A stretch of DNA of 64,000 bases from positions 3,162,001 to 3,226,000 of the forward strand of contig NZ_JANADO010000001.1 of assembly GCF_024199845.1 (NCBI RefSeq). The letters are read 5' to 3'. The notes beneath the pieces were generated by a model. It was not told the DNA's origin. It saw only the letters and a list, made by a program, of their open reading frames with translations, and ran no database searches. The position numbers were made by a program, and so were the translations under genes. Below are positions 52,876 through 60,932 of this stretch, in pieces. Each line of letters opens with the position of its first letter. The stretch's first letter is position 1. The stretch comes from Bradyrhizobium sp. CCGB12. GTDB lineage: Bacteria > Pseudomonadota > Alphaproteobacteria > Rhizobiales > Xanthobacteraceae.

Positions 52876-53583
52876 CTAACCCTCCTCATCCGAAGTGGTT
52901 GACGCGTCGCGCTCGTCGACGAGACGCAAGCGCGCAGAATCTCCTGTGGATTTCGCCTGCTCGCCGAGCACGCGCAGCATCTCGGCGCAGAGCGCCTCGG
53001 GCGAGCGGCCCATGGCGTAGCCTTCGAGGATGACGCCGATGGCGACGGCCCAGAACCGCCGCGAGCTTTCATCGGGCGCGCGCAGGGAACGCCAGCCGTG
53101 CCGCGCCACCTGCCCCGCATAGGCGCGTGCGCCTTCGCTGTGCAGCCGCTCGATGGTGCGCTCGACCAAGGGCGCGAGATCTTGGCGCCGCCGCGTCAGC
53201 GTCAACGCCTCGGCGAAGAAGGCGATCGAATCGCTCGCGGTCACGGTCGCGGCCAGCGCGTGCGTGTAATCCTGCGGCGTCCGCGCCTTCAGCGCCGCCT
53301 GCTCGGTCGCACGCGCGAGGTACAAGAGATCGCGGCAGGCGCATTCGACGAACAGCGCCTCCTTGGTGCGGAAGTAATAGGTGATCTGGCTCGGGAACGC
53401 GTCCGCCGCGGCCGCGATGTCCGTGATTGCCGTGCCCGAAAGTCCCCGCTCGCGGAACAGCGGGCTTGCCGCATCCAACAGCAGCGAGCGCATCTTGCGG
53501 CCAGCCGACCGGGTGGCGCGTGCCGCGTGCTTGGGGTCGCTGACGCCCGTTTCGAGCGGCACATGGGCAGAATTGTCTGCCAT
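52876..53583 (-). CDS. TetR-family regulator, desaturase operon
   Basis: This 235-residue repressor has an N-terminal HTH (LFRERGLSGTAITDIAAAAD, then FPSQITYYFRTKEALFVE, about 40-80) and a C-terminal ligand domain of normal size. The ATG at 53583 follows a perfect operator-like repeat at 53604-53620. Its stop is 3 nt before the desaturase start. The layout suits a repressor that senses lipids or acyl-CoA; the ligand is unknown. Confidence 0.9.
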   Translation of the reverse strand: MADNSAHVPLETGVSDPKHAARATRSAGRKMRSLLLDAASPLFRERGLSGTAITDIAAAADAFPSQITYYFRTKEALFVECACRDLLYLARATEQAALKARTPQDYTHALAATVTASDSIAFFAEALTLTRRRQDLAPLVERTIERLHSEGARAYAGQVARHGWRSLRAPDESSRRFWAVAIGVILEGYAMGRSPEALCAEMLRVLGEQAKSTGDSARLRLVDERDASTTSDEEG

Positions 53584-53603
53584 CGGATCCTCCCGTTGAC
53601 TTA

Positions 53604-53620
53604 TTTGTATGCCATACAAA
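53604..53620. promoter_or_regulatory. Operator-like palindrome upstream of the TetR-desaturase operon
   Basis: TTTGTAT (53604-53610), GCC and ATACAAA (53614-53620) form a perfect 17-bp dyad, 20 nt before the TetR start. This is the size and place of a TetR autoregulatory operator. Confidence 0.65.
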
Positions 53621-53701
53621 CAAAGAAATCAAGCGGGGTAAGATTTGCGGGCCATGTACGGGCCCCAAGGTCCGTCCGAGCCGAAACTCGACCTCCAATC
53701 C

Positions 53702-53729
53702 TTGCAAAGCCGGCCAAAATCCGTATAAG
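53702..53729 (+). promoter_or_regulatory. Candidate rpsF operon promoter
   Basis: TTGCAA (53702-53707) and TATAAG (53724-53729) are 16 nt apart. The leader would be about 185 nt, long enough for an S6:S18 autoregulatory structure, which I did not fold. The 300-nt stretch 53621-53920 otherwise holds no gene. Confidence 0.5.
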
Positions 53730-53920
53730 GCGCGCATCCGCAGACTCCGGCCGGGAGCTGAACGGACGGTCTCAACAAATCATTCGTGATTTTGGTGTGG
53801 CAGGGCCAGTCGGCCCGTCGTCCCGTGTTTCCGCCTTCTGAGCTTAATCCCAGAGTCCTTTCCGAAGGTCTCTTAAGGGCTTGACGCCGGGCGATGCGCC
53901 AACATGAGGAAAGGACCACC

Positions 53921-54421
53921 ATGGCTCTTTATGAGCATGTTTTTCTCGCGCGTCAGGACGCGAGCCCGCAGCAGGTCGAGGAGCTGACTGCGCAGATGAC
54001 CGGTATCGTCGAGGGTCTCGGCGGCAAGGTCACCAAGACCGAGAATTGGGGCGTTCGCTCCCTCACCTATCGCATGAACAAGAACCGCAAGGCGCACTTC
54101 GTGCTGCTCAACATCGACGCGCCCGCTGCGGCGATCGCCGAGATCGAGCGCCAGGAGCGCATCAGCGAAGACGTGATCCGCTATCTCAGCGTCCGCGTCG
54201 AAGAGCTCGAGGAAGGCCCGTCCGCGATGATGCGCAAGGCGGATCGCGACCGCGAGCGTGACGATCGTGGCGGCGGCTTCCGCGACCGCGAAGGCGGCGG
54301 CTTCCGTGGCGACCGCGAGGGTGGTTTCCGTGGCGGCGATCGTGACGGTGGTGGCTTCCGCGGTGACCGCGGCCCGCGCCGTCCGCGCGAAGAAGCTGAA
54401 ACCACGACGGATGGGGAGTAA
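53921..54421 (+). CDS. rpsF: 30S ribosomal protein S6 with an RG-rich tail
   Basis: This 166-residue protein has a standard S6 domain ([20 protein letters not shown] to about residue 100), which pairs with S18 on the 30S platform. It continues into about 60 residues of Arg/Gly/Asp repeats (units of GGGFRDRE and GGFRGDRE). Such extended tails occur in alphaproteobacterial S6. The ATG at 53921 follows GAGGAAAGGA. Confidence 0.97.
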   Translation: MALYEHVFLARQDASPQQVEELTAQMTGIVEGLGGKVTKTENWGVRSLTYRMNKNRKAHFVLLNIDAPAAAIAEIERQERISEDVIRYLSVRVEELEEGPSAMMRKADRDRERDDRGGGFRDREGGGFRGDREGGFRGGDRDGGGFRGDRGPRRPREEAETTTDGE

Positions 54422-54426
54422 GATCA

Positions 54427-54666
54427 ATGGCTGAAGCTGGTGCACGCCGTCCGTTTTTCCGTCGTCGCAAGAGCTGCCCGTTCACGGGCGCCAATGCTCC
54501 GAAGATCGACTACAAGGACTCCAAGCTGCTGATGCGTTACGTCTCCGAGCGCGGCAAGATCGTGCCGAGCCGCATCACCGCGGTGTCCGCGAAGAAGCAG
54601 CGTGAGCTCGCCCGCGCCATCAAGCGCGCGCGCTTCCTGGGCCTGTTGCCCTACGTTATTCGCTGA
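54427..54666 (+). CDS. rpsR: 30S ribosomal protein S18
   Basis: This 79-residue protein shows the canonical [15 protein letters not shown] start and the [20 protein letters not shown] core. It binds 16S rRNA with S6 and is encoded 5 nt after rpsF. A strong terminator follows, which may separate it from the downstream membrane-protein and rplI genes. Confidence 0.97.
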   Translation: MAEAGARRPFFRRRKSCPFTGANAPKIDYKDSKLLMRYVSERGKIVPSRITAVSAKKQRELARAIKRARFLGLLPYVIR

Positions 54667-54678
54667 TACGACCAATCC

Positions 54679-54716
54679 GACCGGCGGCCCTCGAGCCGCC
54701 GGTCGCTGCTTTCTTG
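54679..54716 (+). terminator. Terminator after rpsR
   Basis: GACCGGCGGC (54679-54688), loop CCTCGA and GCCGCCGGTC (54695-54704) form a perfect 10-bp stem, followed by GCTGCTTTCTTG. It may be partial, since rplI normally belongs to this operon. Confidence 0.7.
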
Positions 54717-54800
54717 AACTCATAAGGCTTCCGGGTCGTCCGGTCGCCGATGGTTGGGGCAAACGATGCCTCTAACCGCTCGAAGGGAGCGGGACAGCTG

Positions 54801-55781
54801 ATGATGGCCTTTGGACTGATAGCCCTGATCGCCGGCGCTGCGTCGGCCCTGATGTTCGCCTCGATCATTTCGGGCGCGCTGATCTCGCTCGTCCTGTTCT
54901 ATCTCGCACCGCTGCCGCTGATGGTCGCAGCGATCGGCTGGGGACCGCTTTGCGCGAGCCTGGGCGGCATCGCCGCCGCGGTCGGCCTCGGCGCCCTGTT
55001 CGGCCTGCCCTACTGCATCGCCTTCGCCGTCACCGTCGCGTTGCCAGCCTGGTGGCTCGGCCATCTCGTCCTGCTCGGAAGGCAGGTGGGAGGTGTCGCG
55101 CCGGATGCCTCCGCCGCCGAACCGCCGGCCGAGCCCGTGATCGAGTGGTATCCGGTCGGCCGCATCCTGCTCTGGATCGCAGGCTTCGCCACGCTGACCA
55201 CGATGGCCGCCCTGCTCACGCTCGGCACCGACGCCGAGACCATCACCGGCACGCTGCGGCGAGGCATGATTCGGCTGCTCCGCGCCGCCGACCCGCAAAC
55301 CTCCGGCGAAGCCAGCCAGTTCGTTGACGCACTCGTGCGCATCGCACCGGCCGCCGCCACCATCGTCGCGATGATGACGTTGACCCTCAACCTCTGGCTC
55401 AGCGCCAAGGTGACTGCGACGTCGGGCCGGCTGCGCCGTCCCTGGCCGGATCTGATGAGCGCCGAACTGCCGCCGATGACGCTGGTGGTGCTCTGCATCG
55501 CCCTCGCCTTCTGTTTCACCGGCGGGCTGCTCGCCATCGTCGCGCAGATCACCACGGCGGCGCTGATGATGGCCTATGCGCTGACCGGCTTCGCCGTGCT
55601 GCATACGCTGACGCTCGCGCTGAAGAGCCGCACGTTCTGGCTCGGCTCGACCTACGCCGTCGTCGTTGTGTTCGGATGGCCCGTGATCGCGATGGTGATC
55701 CTTGGCCTTGCGGATTCCGTGTTCGGCTTCCGCGAGCGCTTCCTGCGCAGCCGGCAGCCGCCGCCGCTGCCAACCCCTTAA
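54801..55781 (+). CDS. DUF2232 membrane protein
   Basis: This 326-residue protein has about eight membrane helices, beginning [18 protein letters not shown], and a charged loop near residue 95-120. It matches the DUF2232 (YybS-like) proteins that lie between rpsR and rplI in alphaproteobacteria. Its role is unknown. The ATG at 54801 is preceded by GGGAGCGGG; an ATG at 54750 would add 17 residues. Confidence 0.82.
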   Translation: MMAFGLIALIAGAASALMFASIISGALISLVLFYLAPLPLMVAAIGWGPLCASLGGIAAAVGLGALFGLPYCIAFAVTVALPAWWLGHLVLLGRQVGGVAPDASAAEPPAEPVIEWYPVGRILLWIAGFATLTTMAALLTLGTDAETITGTLRRGMIRLLRAADPQTSGEASQFVDALVRIAPAAATIVAMMTLTLNLWLSAKVTATSGRLRRPWPDLMSAELPPMTLVVLCIALAFCFTGGLLAIVAQITTAALMMAYALTGFAVLHTLTLALKSRTFWLGSTYAVVVVFGWPVIAMVILGLADSVFGFRERFLRSRQPPPLPTP

Positions 55782-55828
55782 GTCCAACCCGAAATCTGCA
55801 ACTCAGATCACTTCAAAGGAGAACGAAT

Positions 55829-56431
55829 ATGGAAGTCATTTTGCTGGAACGCGTCAACAAGCTCGGCCAGATGGGCGAAGTCGTGAAGGTTCGCGACGGC
55901 TATGCCCGCAATTTCCTGCTCAAGCGCGGCAAGGCGCTGCGCGCCACCGCCGACAACCGTGCCAAGTATGACGGCATGAAGGCCGACCTCGAAGCGCGCA
56001 ACCTCCAGGCCAAGGGCGAGGCATCCAAGGTCGCCGAGAAGATCCAGGGCAAGAACATCATCGTGATCCGTCAGGCCTCCGAAGCCGGCCAGCTGTTCGG
56101 CTCGGTCACCGTGCGCGACATCGTCATGGCCTTCGAGGCCGACGGCGTCCATCTCGACCGTCCGCAGGTGCAGCTCGACGCGCCGATCAAGACCATCGGC
56201 AAGCACACGGTCACCGTTGCCGTTCACCCCGAGGTCGAGGTCGAGATCACCGTCACGGTCGCGCGCAGCCAGGACGAAGCCGAGCGCATCAACCGCGGCG
56301 AGGACATCTCGACCCGCAACGAGGACCGCGACGCGGCCGCCGAGGCCATCGCTGCCGCCGGCGAGTTCTTCGATCCGGAAGCCCAGCACGACGACGAGCC
56401 GGCGCCGGCTGCGGAAGCGACCGAGAAGTAA
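55829..56431 (+). CDS. rplI: 50S ribosomal protein L9
   Basis: This 200-residue protein has the N-terminal 23S-binding domain ([20 protein letters not shown], then [14 protein letters not shown]), the connecting helix and the C-terminal domain ([20 protein letters not shown]). An acidic, Ala/Glu-rich tail of about 45 residues is longer than in E. coli L9, which has 149 residues. AAAGGAG precedes the ATG at 55829. A terminator follows. Confidence 0.97.
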   Translation: MEVILLERVNKLGQMGEVVKVRDGYARNFLLKRGKALRATADNRAKYDGMKADLEARNLQAKGEASKVAEKIQGKNIIVIRQASEAGQLFGSVTVRDIVMAFEADGVHLDRPQVQLDAPIKTIGKHTVTVAVHPEVEVEITVTVARSQDEAERINRGEDISTRNEDRDAAAEAIAAAGEFFDPEAQHDDEPAPAAEATEK

Positions 56432-56455
56432 AGCCTCACGTTCGCACGAGCTGCG

Positions 56456-56489
56456 AAGCCCGGTCGCCTCAGGCGGCCGGGCTTTTCGT
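56456..56489. terminator. Bidirectional-type terminator between rplI and the thioesterase gene
   Basis: AAGCCCGG (56456-56463) with CCGGGCTT (56477-56484), plus inner CGCCT/AGGCG, makes a long stem followed by TTCGTTTT on the plus strand. It overlaps the end of the convergent thioesterase gene. Confidence 0.8.
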
Positions 56490-56936
56490 TTTGGCGGCGA
56501 CGTCCTCGCTCAGCATCGCGATCGAGGCGAGTGCCGTTGCCGTGTGCTTCTCGACGCCGTCGCTGACGCAGAATACGTCGGCCGCCACCACCGCGACCTG
56601 GCGGCCGGGCTTGATCACCTTTGCCCGGCAGATCAGCTTCTCGCCGACCGCGGGCGACAACAAATTGAGCTTGTATTCCGCCGTCAGCGCCGGCTGGCCG
56701 CGCGAGGTGGCGGCAGCGATCGTCGTGGCGTTGTCGACCAGGAAGGCGGTGACGCCGCCGTGGAAGAAGCCGTGCTGCTGAAGCAGCTCCGGCCGGCGCT
56801 CCACGGCGATGGTGCAGGTGCCGCGCGACAGTTCGGACAGCTCGGCACCGACCAGGTTCATGAAACCCTGCCGGCCGACATTGGCGTGAATGCGCTCGGC
56901 AACGGCTGCGAATTCCGGATCGGCTTCGGCTCGCAT
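56469..56936 (-). CDS. PaaI-family hotdog thioesterase
   Basis: This 155-residue protein has the single hotdog domain of PaaI-type acyl-CoA thioesterases. The key segment is QQHGFFHGGVTAFLVDNATT (about 49-68), with the HGG turn and an aspartate near the catalytic position. It probably hydrolyses aryl- or acyl-CoA; the preferred substrate is not known. It starts 11 nt after a TetR gene and is probably under its control. Confidence 0.88.
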   Translation of the reverse strand: MRAEADPEFAAVAERIHANVGRQGFMNLVGAELSELSRGTCTIAVERRPELLQQHGFFHGGVTAFLVDNATTIAAATSRGQPALTAEYKLNLLSPAVGEKLICRAKVIKPGRQVAVVAADVFCVSDGVEKHTATALASIAMLSEDVAAKTKSPAA

Positions 56937-56947
56937 GCGATCTCCTC

Positions 56948-57544
56948 CTATTGCTTGTTGATACGATCGAGTGGCCGTAGCGCACGGATGGCGCAGGCGA
57001 TCAGTGTGTCGGCCTCGATGCGCGGATCAGTGCGGTCGCGCCCCGACAGGAAGGCGCGGCAGAAAATCTGCGCCGGACCGATCAGCTGGCTGACGAACAT
57101 CACCGGGGTCATCGGCAAGAACTCGCCGCTTGCAACCAGCGGCGCGCGCCAGCGCTCGATGCCTTCGGCAAGGCGCGCATTCTGCGCGCGCTGGGCATCC
57201 CGCACGTCCTCGCCCCATTCGCTGCGGGAGATCTCGAAGAGATAGCGCGCCTCGCGCCGGCTGGTGACGACCCAGTCGAGATGCGCCCGGATCAGGCGAT
57301 CGATGCCCAGCTCCGCATCGGGCATGGGATCGAGCGCCGTCAGCACCGCGGCGTGATAGTGCCTGAGCACCTCCAGGAACAGCGCGCCGGCGAGCTCCTT
57401 CTTTGAGCCGAAGGCATGAAAGAAGCTGCCATTGGACGCACGCGCGCGGGCGCGGATCGCCGCCACCGTCGCGGCCTCGAAGCCGACGCGGTCGAACACG
57501 ACAAGCCCCGCCGCCAACAGATCGTCACGCACGCTCGCCGCCAT
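56948..57544 (-). CDS. TetR-family regulator, thioesterase operon
   Basis: This 198-residue repressor has an N-terminal HTH (VFDRVGFEAATVAAIRARAR, then SNGSFFHAFGSKKELAGALF, about 16-55) and a C-terminal ligand domain. The gene is first in a two-gene operon with the thioesterase. A nested double palindrome lies 12-53 nt upstream of the start, a strong sign of autoregulation. An acyl-CoA-like effector fits the partner gene but is not shown. Confidence 0.88.
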   Translation of the reverse strand: MAASVRDDLLAAGLVVFDRVGFEAATVAAIRARARASNGSFFHAFGSKKELAGALFLEVLRHYHAAVLTALDPMPDAELGIDRLIRAHLDWVVTSRREARYLFEISRSEWGEDVRDAQRAQNARLAEGIERWRAPLVASGEFLPMTPVMFVSQLIGPAQIFCRAFLSGRDRTDPRIEADTLIACAIRALRPLDRINKQ

Positions 57545-57555
57545 CGACGCCTTCC

Positions 57556-57597
57556 TAGAGTCATTGGTCTAGAGCATAACTCTAGAGCTACACTCTA
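57556..57597. promoter_or_regulatory. Nested operator upstream of the TetR-thioesterase operon
   Basis: An inner dyad TCTAGAG-CATAA-CTCTAGA (57568-57586) is flanked symmetrically by TAGAGT (57556-57561) and ACTCTA (57592-57597). All arms share the CTCTA/TAGAG half-site, so several dimers could bind. Confidence 0.7.
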
Positions 57598-57668
57598 CTT
57601 GTCGTCAAGACAATGCGGAGGCCGCGACGAACGCGACCTCCGCTACCTCTGGAGAAAATTTGGGTGGT

Positions 57669-58643
57669 CTAGCGCGAGATCGGCGGCGCGGGCGGTCCGG
57701 AGGACTCGGCTGGCGCCGCGGGCGGGGCCGCAGCGGTCGCAGCCGGCGCCGATTCCTGCGGTTTGGCCGCGGGCGCCGGTTCGGAACTGGCGGCAGGCGC
57801 GGCTGGCTTGGGGGCGGCCTCTTCCGCCGGCTTGGGCGCGGCCGGCTCGGCCGGCTTCGCGGCACTTGGAGTAGTCGGCGCGACCTGCGGGACCGGATCG
57901 GGGCGCGACGCCGGCGCTTCACTGCCGCGCGGCTCGACCTTCGCGCTATCAGGCTTGGCTTCGGGCTTGGCCTCGGGCTCGCCCCTGGCGCTGTCAGGCT
58001 TGGTCTCGGGTTTGGCGGTCTCAGGCTTTGACTCGGGCTTCGGCTCGCTCTTCTTGTCTTCAGTTGCCGGTGCGCCGGCGTCGACCTTCGGTGCTTCCTC
58101 GGTTCCAGGCTTGCTGCGGCGCTTGGCCTTACGCCCCTCGGGGGCTGCCTGGCCCTCGGGCTTCGCGCCCTCCTCGGCCGGCCGCGCAGCACGCTTCTGG
58201 CGCGCGCCCTCGGCGGCCGGAGCCGCACCCTCGCCCTCCGGCTTCGCGGCCTCCTGCGAGCGCTGGCGGCGGCCCTGATGTTCAGACGACTGGCCCGGAG
58301 CGGTGTTGGCTTCCTTCTCCTTGGCGCCGTCCTTCTTGTCCTTGCCGTCCTTGGCCTGGTAGCGGGTGTCGGTGGCACCATTGGAGACGAGATAGGAGGC
58401 GAGGACGCCCGCCATGTCCGAGCTTGTGGTGTAGTGTTGGCGCAAGAAGCCCGGCAGCGAACCCGGCGCCACGGACTTCAGAAGTCCACGCGGGCTCTTG
58501 TGGCAGGCGTTGCAGGTCTGAGTGAAAAGCTGGGACGGGGTCTTGCCGGCCTCGAGGTTCGTCGCCTGCGCAAGAACGGTATCGACCGCGCCGAAGCCAA
58601 TCAGAAGCAATACCGTCGCGAGGCTGAGCGCTCGGCTCGACAT
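57669..58643 (-). CDS. Cytochrome-c-like secreted protein with a long Pro/Ala/Glu/Lys tail
   Basis: This 324-residue protein has a signal peptide (SLATVLLLIGFGAVDTVLAQ) and then a short domain with one heme motif, C44-N-A-C47-H48 in FTQTCNACHKSPRGLLKS. About 215 residues of low complexity follow, rich in Pro, Ala, Glu and Lys (many KPE/KPD/PAA units). A distal Met ligand is not obvious in the roughly 75-residue domain, so heme binding needs proof. The ATG at 58643 has GGAG upstream; ATGs at 58649 and 58658 are also in frame. Confidence 0.72.
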   Translation of the reverse strand: MSSRALSLATVLLLIGFGAVDTVLAQATNLEAGKTPSQLFTQTCNACHKSPRGLLKSVAPGSLPGFLRQHYTTSSDMAGVLASYLVSNGATDTRYQAKDGKDKKDGAKEKEANTAPGQSSEHQGRRQRSQEAAKPEGEGAAPAAEGARQKRAARPAEEGAKPEGQAAPEGRKAKRRSKPGTEEAPKVDAGAPATEDKKSEPKPESKPETAKPETKPDSARGEPEAKPEAKPDSAKVEPRGSEAPASRPDPVPQVAPTTPSAAKPAEPAAPKPAEEAAPKPAAPAASSEPAPAAKPQESAPAATAAAPPAAPAESSGPPAPPISR

Positions 58644-58919
58644 TCCCATCATCTCCATTGAATTCCGTGATTGCAGTCGGCACCCGGCGCGGCGGCGGTC
58701 ACCTTTTAGCCGATTGAGCCGCGAATGGAAGCAGGCTCCACGCGCAAGGATGTGATTAAGCGATTTTCGAATATCGGCTGTGAACACAGCACACTAGCGG
58801 GGCCAGACCCCGCTCCCTAGATTTGGATGCAAACGCATAGGAACCGGAGCGGAACCTGAGCGTCAGATATGAAGGCCGTTGGTCGCATCTCTTCGGGTTC
58901 GCTCGGGAGGAAGGTGCTG

Positions 58920-60170
58920 ATGGACCGCTTGTTGCGTAAATTCCTGTCTCAATTCATCCGCCGCGGGTCGCTGACGGTGACCGGCGCAAGCGGGGTGAAG
59001 TTCACCGTTGGCGACGGCTCTGGCGAACCGGTCGCGGTGCGCTTCGTGACCGCGGAAGCCGAGCGGAAGGTCCTCGTCAATCCCGAGCTCGGGCTCGGCG
59101 AAGCCTATATGGACGGCGAGTTCGTGGTCGAGCACGGCACCATAGCTGATGCCCTCGCGGTCCTGCTCGATCAACCCGACCTATTGCCGCAGTGGGCAAA
59201 ACCCTGGTGGCACCTGCGCTACCTGACGCGGCACCTGAAACAGTTCAATCCGCGCTCGCGCTCCCGCAGCAATGTGGCGCACCACTACGACCTCGATGCC
59301 CGGCTCTATTCGCTCTTCCTCGACGCCGACAAGCAATATAGCTGCGCCTATTTCGAGACGCCGGAGACGACGCTCGACGATGCGCAGCTCGCCAAGAAGC
59401 GGCACATCGCCGCTAAGCTGCTCGTCAGGAGCGGTCTGCGCGTACTCGACATCGGCTCGGGCTGGGGCGGGCTCGGGCTCTATCTCGCGGAGATCGCCGG
59501 CGCCGACGTCACCGGAATCACGCTCTCGACCGAACAGTTGCAGATCGCCAATACCCGCGCTGCCGAAAAGGGTCTGACGGGCTCGGCCAAATTCCTGCTC
59601 GAGGACTACCGCGACATCGCCGGCCCATTCGACCGTATCGTCTCGGTCGGCATGTTCGAGCATGTCGGCGCCCGGTTCTACGACACCTACTTCCAGCGCT
59701 GTGCCGAGCTGCTGAGCGAGGACGGTGTCATGCTGCTGCATTCGATCGGCCGTTCGCAGGGTCCTGACTCGACCAATCCCTGGATCGCCAAGTACATCTT
59801 CCCCGGCGGCTACATCCCCGCGCTGTCGGAGGTGCTGCCGGCGATCGAGCGGGCGGGCCTGTTGGTCTGCGACATCGAGATCCTGCGCCTGCACTACGCC
59901 GAAACGCTGAAGGCCTGGCGGGAGCGCTTCATGGCGCGGCGAGAGGAGGCCGTGCAGCTCTACGACGAGCGCTTCGCGTTGATGTGGGAATTTTATCTGG
60001 CGGCCTGCGAGATGACGTTCCGCAAGCAGGACATGATGAACTTCCAGATCCAGCTCGCCCGGCATCAGGGCGTAGTGCCGATGACGCGCGACTACATCAT
60101 GAGCGACGAAGCCCGGCTGCGGGCCCTCGAACGCGGCGCCAAGCCCAGACTGAAGCTCGCAGGTGAGTAG
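58920..60170 (+). CDS. cfa: Cyclopropane-fatty-acyl-phospholipid synthase
   Basis: This 416-residue SAM-dependent enzyme methylenates double bonds of membrane phospholipids. The SAM-binding motif is VLDIGSGWGGLGLYLAE (about 180-196), with the conserved QYSCAYFETPETTLDDAQ segment before it and VGMFEHVGARFYDTYF after it. The ATG at 58920 follows GGGAGGAAGG; an ATG at 58869 is also in frame. Full length for the family. No operon partner is evident. Confidence 0.95.
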   Translation: MDRLLRKFLSQFIRRGSLTVTGASGVKFTVGDGSGEPVAVRFVTAEAERKVLVNPELGLGEAYMDGEFVVEHGTIADALAVLLDQPDLLPQWAKPWWHLRYLTRHLKQFNPRSRSRSNVAHHYDLDARLYSLFLDADKQYSCAYFETPETTLDDAQLAKKRHIAAKLLVRSGLRVLDIGSGWGGLGLYLAEIAGADVTGITLSTEQLQIANTRAAEKGLTGSAKFLLEDYRDIAGPFDRIVSVGMFEHVGARFYDTYFQRCAELLSEDGVMLLHSIGRSQGPDSTNPWIAKYIFPGGYIPALSEVLPAIERAGLLVCDIEILRLHYAETLKAWRERFMARREEAVQLYDERFALMWEFYLAACEMTFRKQDMMNFQIQLARHQGVVPMTRDYIMSDEARLRALERGAKPRLKLAGE

Positions 60171-60173
60171 GTC

Positions 60174-60482
60174 CTAGTGACGCAGGGTCGAAATCTGGGA
60201 GAGCCGGAAAGAGGCGGTGAGCGCCAGTTGCGCCCGCAGTTCCACGAGGAGTTCGGGGGCGACCGGCTGACGCCGCACCTCGGGTCGCTCGGCGTGCTCC
60301 ATGGCCGCAATGAGGCCTGCTAGCCAGCGCCGGCTGCCTGCCTCACTTCTCCACATTTGGTGCTGCCGTTCTGGCCGCATTGCCTGCCTCGTCTCCCTGC
60401 CGGCGGACGGGGACAACTCCGTGCCCTCCGGCCAGTTCCGGCTCTGCCCCGAAAGAATCCGGGAAGATGTGATCTGCTTCAC
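60174..60482 (-). CDS. Possible small hypothetical protein
   Basis: A frame of up to 102 residues converges on cfa, 3 nt from its stop. The last 42 residues (from an ATG at 60302: EHAERPEVRRQPVAPELLVE, then LRAQLALTASFRLSQI) look more protein-like than the rest. There is no ribosome binding site for either start. It is kept only as a possibility. Confidence 0.22.
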   Translation of the reverse strand: MKQITSSRILSGQSRNWPEGTELSPSAGRETRQAMRPERQHQMWRSEAGSRRWLAGLIAAMEHAERPEVRRQPVAPELLVELRAQLALTASFRLSQISTLRH

Positions 60483-60516
60483 ATAAGTCTGGTCGGAGCT
60501 GGCTTAGATCGTCGCC

Positions 60517-60636
60517 ATGAGCAAAGAGACCCAAACCTCATTCGACGTGCAGGACGACCTCCGCACCGATTACGCCTTGATCGTTACCGGCGTTGGGGCG
60601 GCCCTTGTTGCGCTGATCTACCTCCTGCTGGTCTGA
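60517..60636 (+). CDS. Very small membrane protein (39 residues)
   Basis: The protein reads SKETQTSFDVQDDLRTDYAL, then a single membrane helix (IVTGVGAALVALIYLLLV) that reaches the C-terminus. The polar head and one helix suggest a small inner-membrane tail-anchored peptide. No strong ribosome binding site is seen. It lies in the region before dnaB; the following 296 nt (60637-60932) hold no gene. Confidence 0.5.
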   Translation: MSKETQTSFDVQDDLRTDYALIVTGVGAALVALIYLLLV

Positions 60637-60932
60637 ATCCGAGCCGAAAGCTCCCAGCGTGCGTCAATTCGCGCTCTCTCTCCGGTACGTCTGCGCGCCA
60701 ATCCATTAGGTTCACGGGGTTCAGGATTTTTCCACGGCACGGTCGCGGCCGCTTCCAGCCCGCGTCGGGTTCCGCGAAAATCCGTCAAGCGCGGCGCGTG
60801 CCGCGGCTGCCAATCATCCACCATTTTTACTGAACGGTTGATAGCGGTCAGCTTTTGCTTCCGCTTTGGGCCGAGGCGGCGCTTTATCCCGGCCCCGCAT
60901 CTGCCCAAGAAAATTGCTAAGCACGTCCGACC

